Below the pieces are notes generated by a model that was not told the origin of the DNA, ran no database searches, and saw only the letters and a program-made list of their open reading frames with translations. Positions 59,692-61,765 of a stretch of DNA of 61,765 nt are shown piece after piece. Origin of the DNA: Deltaproteobacteria bacterium. GTDB lineage: Bacteria; Desulfobacterota; Desulfomonilia; UBA1062. Made by a program: the position numbers and the translations under genes. The stretch covers positions 1 through 61,765 of the forward strand of contig JAHDRW010000025.1 of assembly GCA_018433085.1 (NCBI GenBank). Reading direction: 5' to 3'. Each line of letters begins with the position of its first letter. The stretch's first letter is position 1.

Positions 59692-59952
59692 CCCGTGAAG
59701 GAGGTGCACGGTGCAGGGCAGGGGACGGTGTTCACCGGCCGCTGCGGGAATCCCGGGGCGCTGTCTTCATTGCGGGCGGCATCTCGTAAACCCGGCCGAA
59801 AGGGTGTCTCATGAGGGCGGCTGGAGAGAGTGCGGTTTATGTATAAGGTGAGATCTGATCGTTCAAGTTAATCAAGGTAGATGTGATTTTATCATACAGT
59901 CTTGGGATCTGCGATTCCTTATAGACATCTGGGCTCAGGGGTTCACGACCCA

Positions 59953-59967
59953 AGGTTATGATAACCT
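59953..59967. promoter_or_regulatory. 15-base palindrome in the transition region
   Basis: AGGTTAT-G-ATAACCT, perfectly symmetric, about 310 bases before the glycosyltransferase. It has the form of an operator, but no regulator is identified. Confidence 0.35.
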
Positions 59968-60110
59968 CAAGGTATCGAAGCTTTCTGATTGATTGTGTAG
60001 TGGGCTATTCTTGGTCTTGTCTATACTTTGGAATGGGCTTTATAAAAATATCCCTTTTATCGAGAAGTCATTGGTAATTCAGCTCCACCATGAGACATGC
60101 AGTTCAAACA

Positions 60111-60138
60111 TTGATTGTGGAAATACCATTTTTATAAT
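60111..60138 (+). promoter_or_regulatory. Promoter of the glycosyltransferase
   Basis: TTGATT (60111-60116), 16 bases, TATAAT (60133-60138), a near-consensus sigma-70-type promoter, giving a leader of about 120 bases. Confidence 0.6.
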
Positions 60139-60142
60139 CTAA

Positions 60143-60158
60143 TATTATTTAAATAATA
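60143..60158. promoter_or_regulatory. 16-base AT palindrome at the expected transcription start
   Basis: TATTATTTAAATAATA is a perfect palindrome beginning four bases after the -10 hexamer, where a repressor or H-NS-like protein could block initiation. Confidence 0.35.
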
Positions 60159-60263
60159 AAAATTTACGGGGAAGATTCTGTGATGGGAGCATAATTGAGA
60201 TTCAGCCTTTTGAGAGGAAATATTTTCTTTTAGCCATATATGAAGGGACATGTATAATCTCTA

Positions 60264-61640
60264 ATGAGTAATATTTTATTTCTTACCCACCCGACCATAG
60301 GGCACTTGAACAGCCTTCTTACTATTGCTTTGAAAATGAGGGAGAATGGGCACGACATTCAATTCGTTGTCCCTGGGTCAAACCTCGCTGACCCGAGGAT
60401 CAAGATGTTCAAGGTGTTTTATAATGGGAAAATCGTCCCTGAGAAAATCCGTTCGCAAGGCATCGACATACGTCTTCTTTTTCCACCTCTTCCGTACATC
60501 TACCTTGCAGCGCTCATTCCGACAAAAAAAAGATTTGACGAAACAATAACTGCGATTCGGTTCTTTAGCTCTGGGATTAAAAGTTTTACAAGACGTATAA
60601 ATAGGCTTGTGAAGAAATTTAAGCCCGATATAATTGTTTCAGATTTTTTCTTTTATTCAACGCCCCTCGTCGCGGAGTTGAATAATTTGCCTTACATAAT
60701 GATCTATCATAGTGGGCTCCCTTTTGGAGGGAAAGGTGTTCCGCCATTCGGTAGTGGACTTCCAGTTTCCACTCAGGATACCCACCATAAAAGAATATTC
60801 AGAGAAAAAGAGCAGGAATTATCCAAGAGACTTATTACTACTGTCAACCGGGCAAGGAAGGCATTATCACTCAAACCTATTAACTTTGATTTGCTTAAGA
60901 TGCCTCATTCACCATGGCTAAATCTTGTAGTGACTCATGAAGCTATTGATATACCCCGTTATCACTTAGGTCCTAACACAGTGTATGTTGGGCCTATATT
61001 CATGAACATGGGGATTAACAGATCCTCTTTTCCCTATGACGAATTACACGAGGATAAATACAAGATATATGTTTCACTAGGTACTGTATTCAACAATAAG
61101 CCCAAGATCTACCAAGATATTATTAGAGCCCTTCAAGAGAATCCTCATTACCAAATTATTGTGAGCGCTGGTGGGGCCTATGATAAGGTTACCAGAAAAC
61201 GCTATAATTCGAATGTAATGCTTTTTCAATCAGTACCACAAACCGAGCTTTTGAACCGAATAGATCTTGTAGTCAGTCACGGTGGGAATAACACTCTGAA
61301 TGAAACGCTCTATTATGGGAAGCCTGTTATTGTCCTTCCAGTTGGAGGAGAGCAGCATGACAATGCATCCAGAATAGAGTTTCATGGGCTGGGTTATCGT
61401 ATTGACATGGCCTTGCTTAGTGCTGAGACTCTCTGCAATGCGGTGGAGGTGCTTAGGGAAGACGCAGAACTAAACCAACGGCTTAAGACAGCAAGTAATC
61501 AACTCATGGAATCGGATGGGGCAACCGCTTCAGTAAGTTTGATTGAGTGGATAATGGAAAACAAAAAGCCTTTTACTAAAAAAAGCGAGTTGCCCCTGAC
61601 CATAACGAGAGACAGTCTACCTCTGTACCTACAGGATTGA
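60264..61640 (+). CDS. MGT/UGT-type glycosyltransferase, likely horizontally acquired
   Basis: A 458-residue GT1-like glycosyltransferase of the macrolide/UDP-glucuronosyl-transferase group. It starts ILFLTHPTIGHLNSLLTIAL, as nucleotide-sugar transferases of this group do, and the donor-binding region near residue 340 contains SHGGNNTLNETLYYGKPVI followed by VLPVGGEQHDNA. It transfers a sugar to a lipid, polyketide or other small acceptor; the acceptor is unknown. Its codons and surroundings are much more AT-rich than the rest of the window, indicating transfer. The start overlaps the stop of a possible four-codon leader (ATG at 60250, TAATG overlap); no proper ribosome site is at the right distance. 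Confidence 0.9.
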   Translation: MSNILFLTHPTIGHLNSLLTIALKMRENGHDIQFVVPGSNLADPRIKMFKVFYNGKIVPEKIRSQGIDIRLLFPPLPYIYLAALIPTKKRFDETITAIRFFSSGIKSFTRRINRLVKKFKPDIIVSDFFFYSTPLVAELNNLPYIMIYHSGLPFGGKGVPPFGSGLPVSTQDTHHKRIFREKEQELSKRLITTVNRARKALSLKPINFDLLKMPHSPWLNLVVTHEAIDIPRYHLGPNTVYVGPIFMNMGINRSSFPYDELHEDKYKIYVSLGTVFNNKPKIYQDIIRALQENPHYQIIVSAGGAYDKVTRKRYNSNVMLFQSVPQTELLNRIDLVVSHGGNNTLNETLYYGKPVIVLPVGGEQHDNASRIEFHGLGYRIDMALLSAETLCNAVEVLREDAELNQRLKTASNQLMESDGATASVSLIEWIMENKKPFTKKSELPLTITRDSLPLYLQD

Positions 61641-61643
61641 GAA

Positions 61644-61663
61644 AGGAGCATTGTATTGCTCCT
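61644..61663 (+). terminator. Hairpin after the glycosyltransferase
   Basis: AGGAGCA (61644-61650) and TGCTCCT (61657-61663) form a perfect 7-base stem with a 6-base loop right after the stop codon. A T-run occurs only about 13 bases later. The remaining 100 bases of the window are AT-rich and hold no visible gene. Confidence 0.45.
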
Positions 61664-61765
61664 GTAGAGTCCACATTATTTTTCGATAATCATAATAACC
61701 AGGCGTTACGCAACGTGTCCGCATATTTATAGAAGGCTTTGGCTCTCTATGTTAATATAATTTTA

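Larger units (their letters stand above)
59692..60263. other. Transition region to AT-rich DNA
   Basis: About 570 bases without a gene. The first 130 are GC-rich, after which the base composition drops sharply. The AT-rich part carries a 15-base palindrome (59953-59967), a promoter (60111-60138) and a 16-base palindrome (60143-60158). No tRNA remnant, direct repeat or integrase that would mark an attachment site was found. Confidence 0.5.

Noticed and set aside
59692..60263. Attachment site or tRNA remnant at the AT-rich border
   Set aside because: No tRNA 3' end, direct repeat or integrase could be found.

Overview
The window is a GC-rich bacterial chromosome segment that most resembles a deltaproteobacterium (Desulfobacterota). 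Pointers are the spoVG - tRNA-Gln - prs order at the left end, a tungsten-type aldehyde ferredoxin oxidoreductase, a stand-alone radical SAM activase-like protein, a polyferredoxin, an anaerobe-style acyl-CoA/acyl-ligase set and many PAS/GAF sensor kinases. No 16S or ribosomal gene is present, so placement below phylum is not possible. No CRISPR array, insertion sequence or prophage was seen.

Layout. 1-3 kb: spoVG, tRNA-Gln(UUG), prs and the convergent yifB/comM. 3.2-8.7 kb: a minus-strand run of soluble housekeeping or stress genes (YyaL-type thioredoxin-fold protein, PflX-like radical SAM protein, PEBP, DUF72, SixA). 8.8-16.3 kb: an aldehyde dehydrogenase, then two large hybrid histidine kinases that share a 48-nt identical stretch at the phosphoacceptor box. 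17-24.4 kb: RdgC, an archaeal-type UPF0200 nucleotide kinase, a polyferredoxin, a methyltransferase-NUDIX operon, a 2-hydroxyacid dehydrogenase and a diguanylate cyclase. 24.5-28.3 kb: a TPR lipoprotein coupled to an HD-GYP phosphodiesterase, then a CNNM/CBS membrane protein. 28.5-36.7 kb: acyl-CoA ligase, Sir2, archaemetzincin, Hsp33, an EamA transporter, and an HTH-cupin regulator with an acyl-CoA dehydrogenase.

36.8-48.2 kb is the most distinctive part. It holds a predicted outer-membrane barrel and four paralogous lipoproteins (A-D), interleaved with a PAS kinase and a PlsC-type acyltransferase. All four have the acylated Cys at residue 25. All share a C-terminal module in which a 12-residue EF-hand-like acidic loop sits directly before an FRW...CW motif. 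A, B and D also share a promoter pattern (TTGAGCC, 15-16 nt, TATTAT) and have long leaders. I recognise no named family; this is the best candidate for an undescribed system.

48.5-55.3 kb: a NarL-type kinase/regulator pair followed by a cluster of aldehyde ferredoxin oxidoreductase, SCP2 protein, iron-dependent alcohol dehydrogenase and second SCP2 protein, plausibly an anaerobic alcohol/aldehyde module with hydrophobic-ligand carriers. 55.5-59.7 kb: a flavin-fold oxidase-like protein, an Asp-box fragment, an FHA-GAF kinase with a degenerate ATPase domain, an FmdB zinc ribbon and a WbqC-like protein. From about 59.8 kb the DNA becomes AT-rich and carries an MGT-type glycosyltransferase, the apparent edge of a transferred surface-polysaccharide island that runs out of the window.
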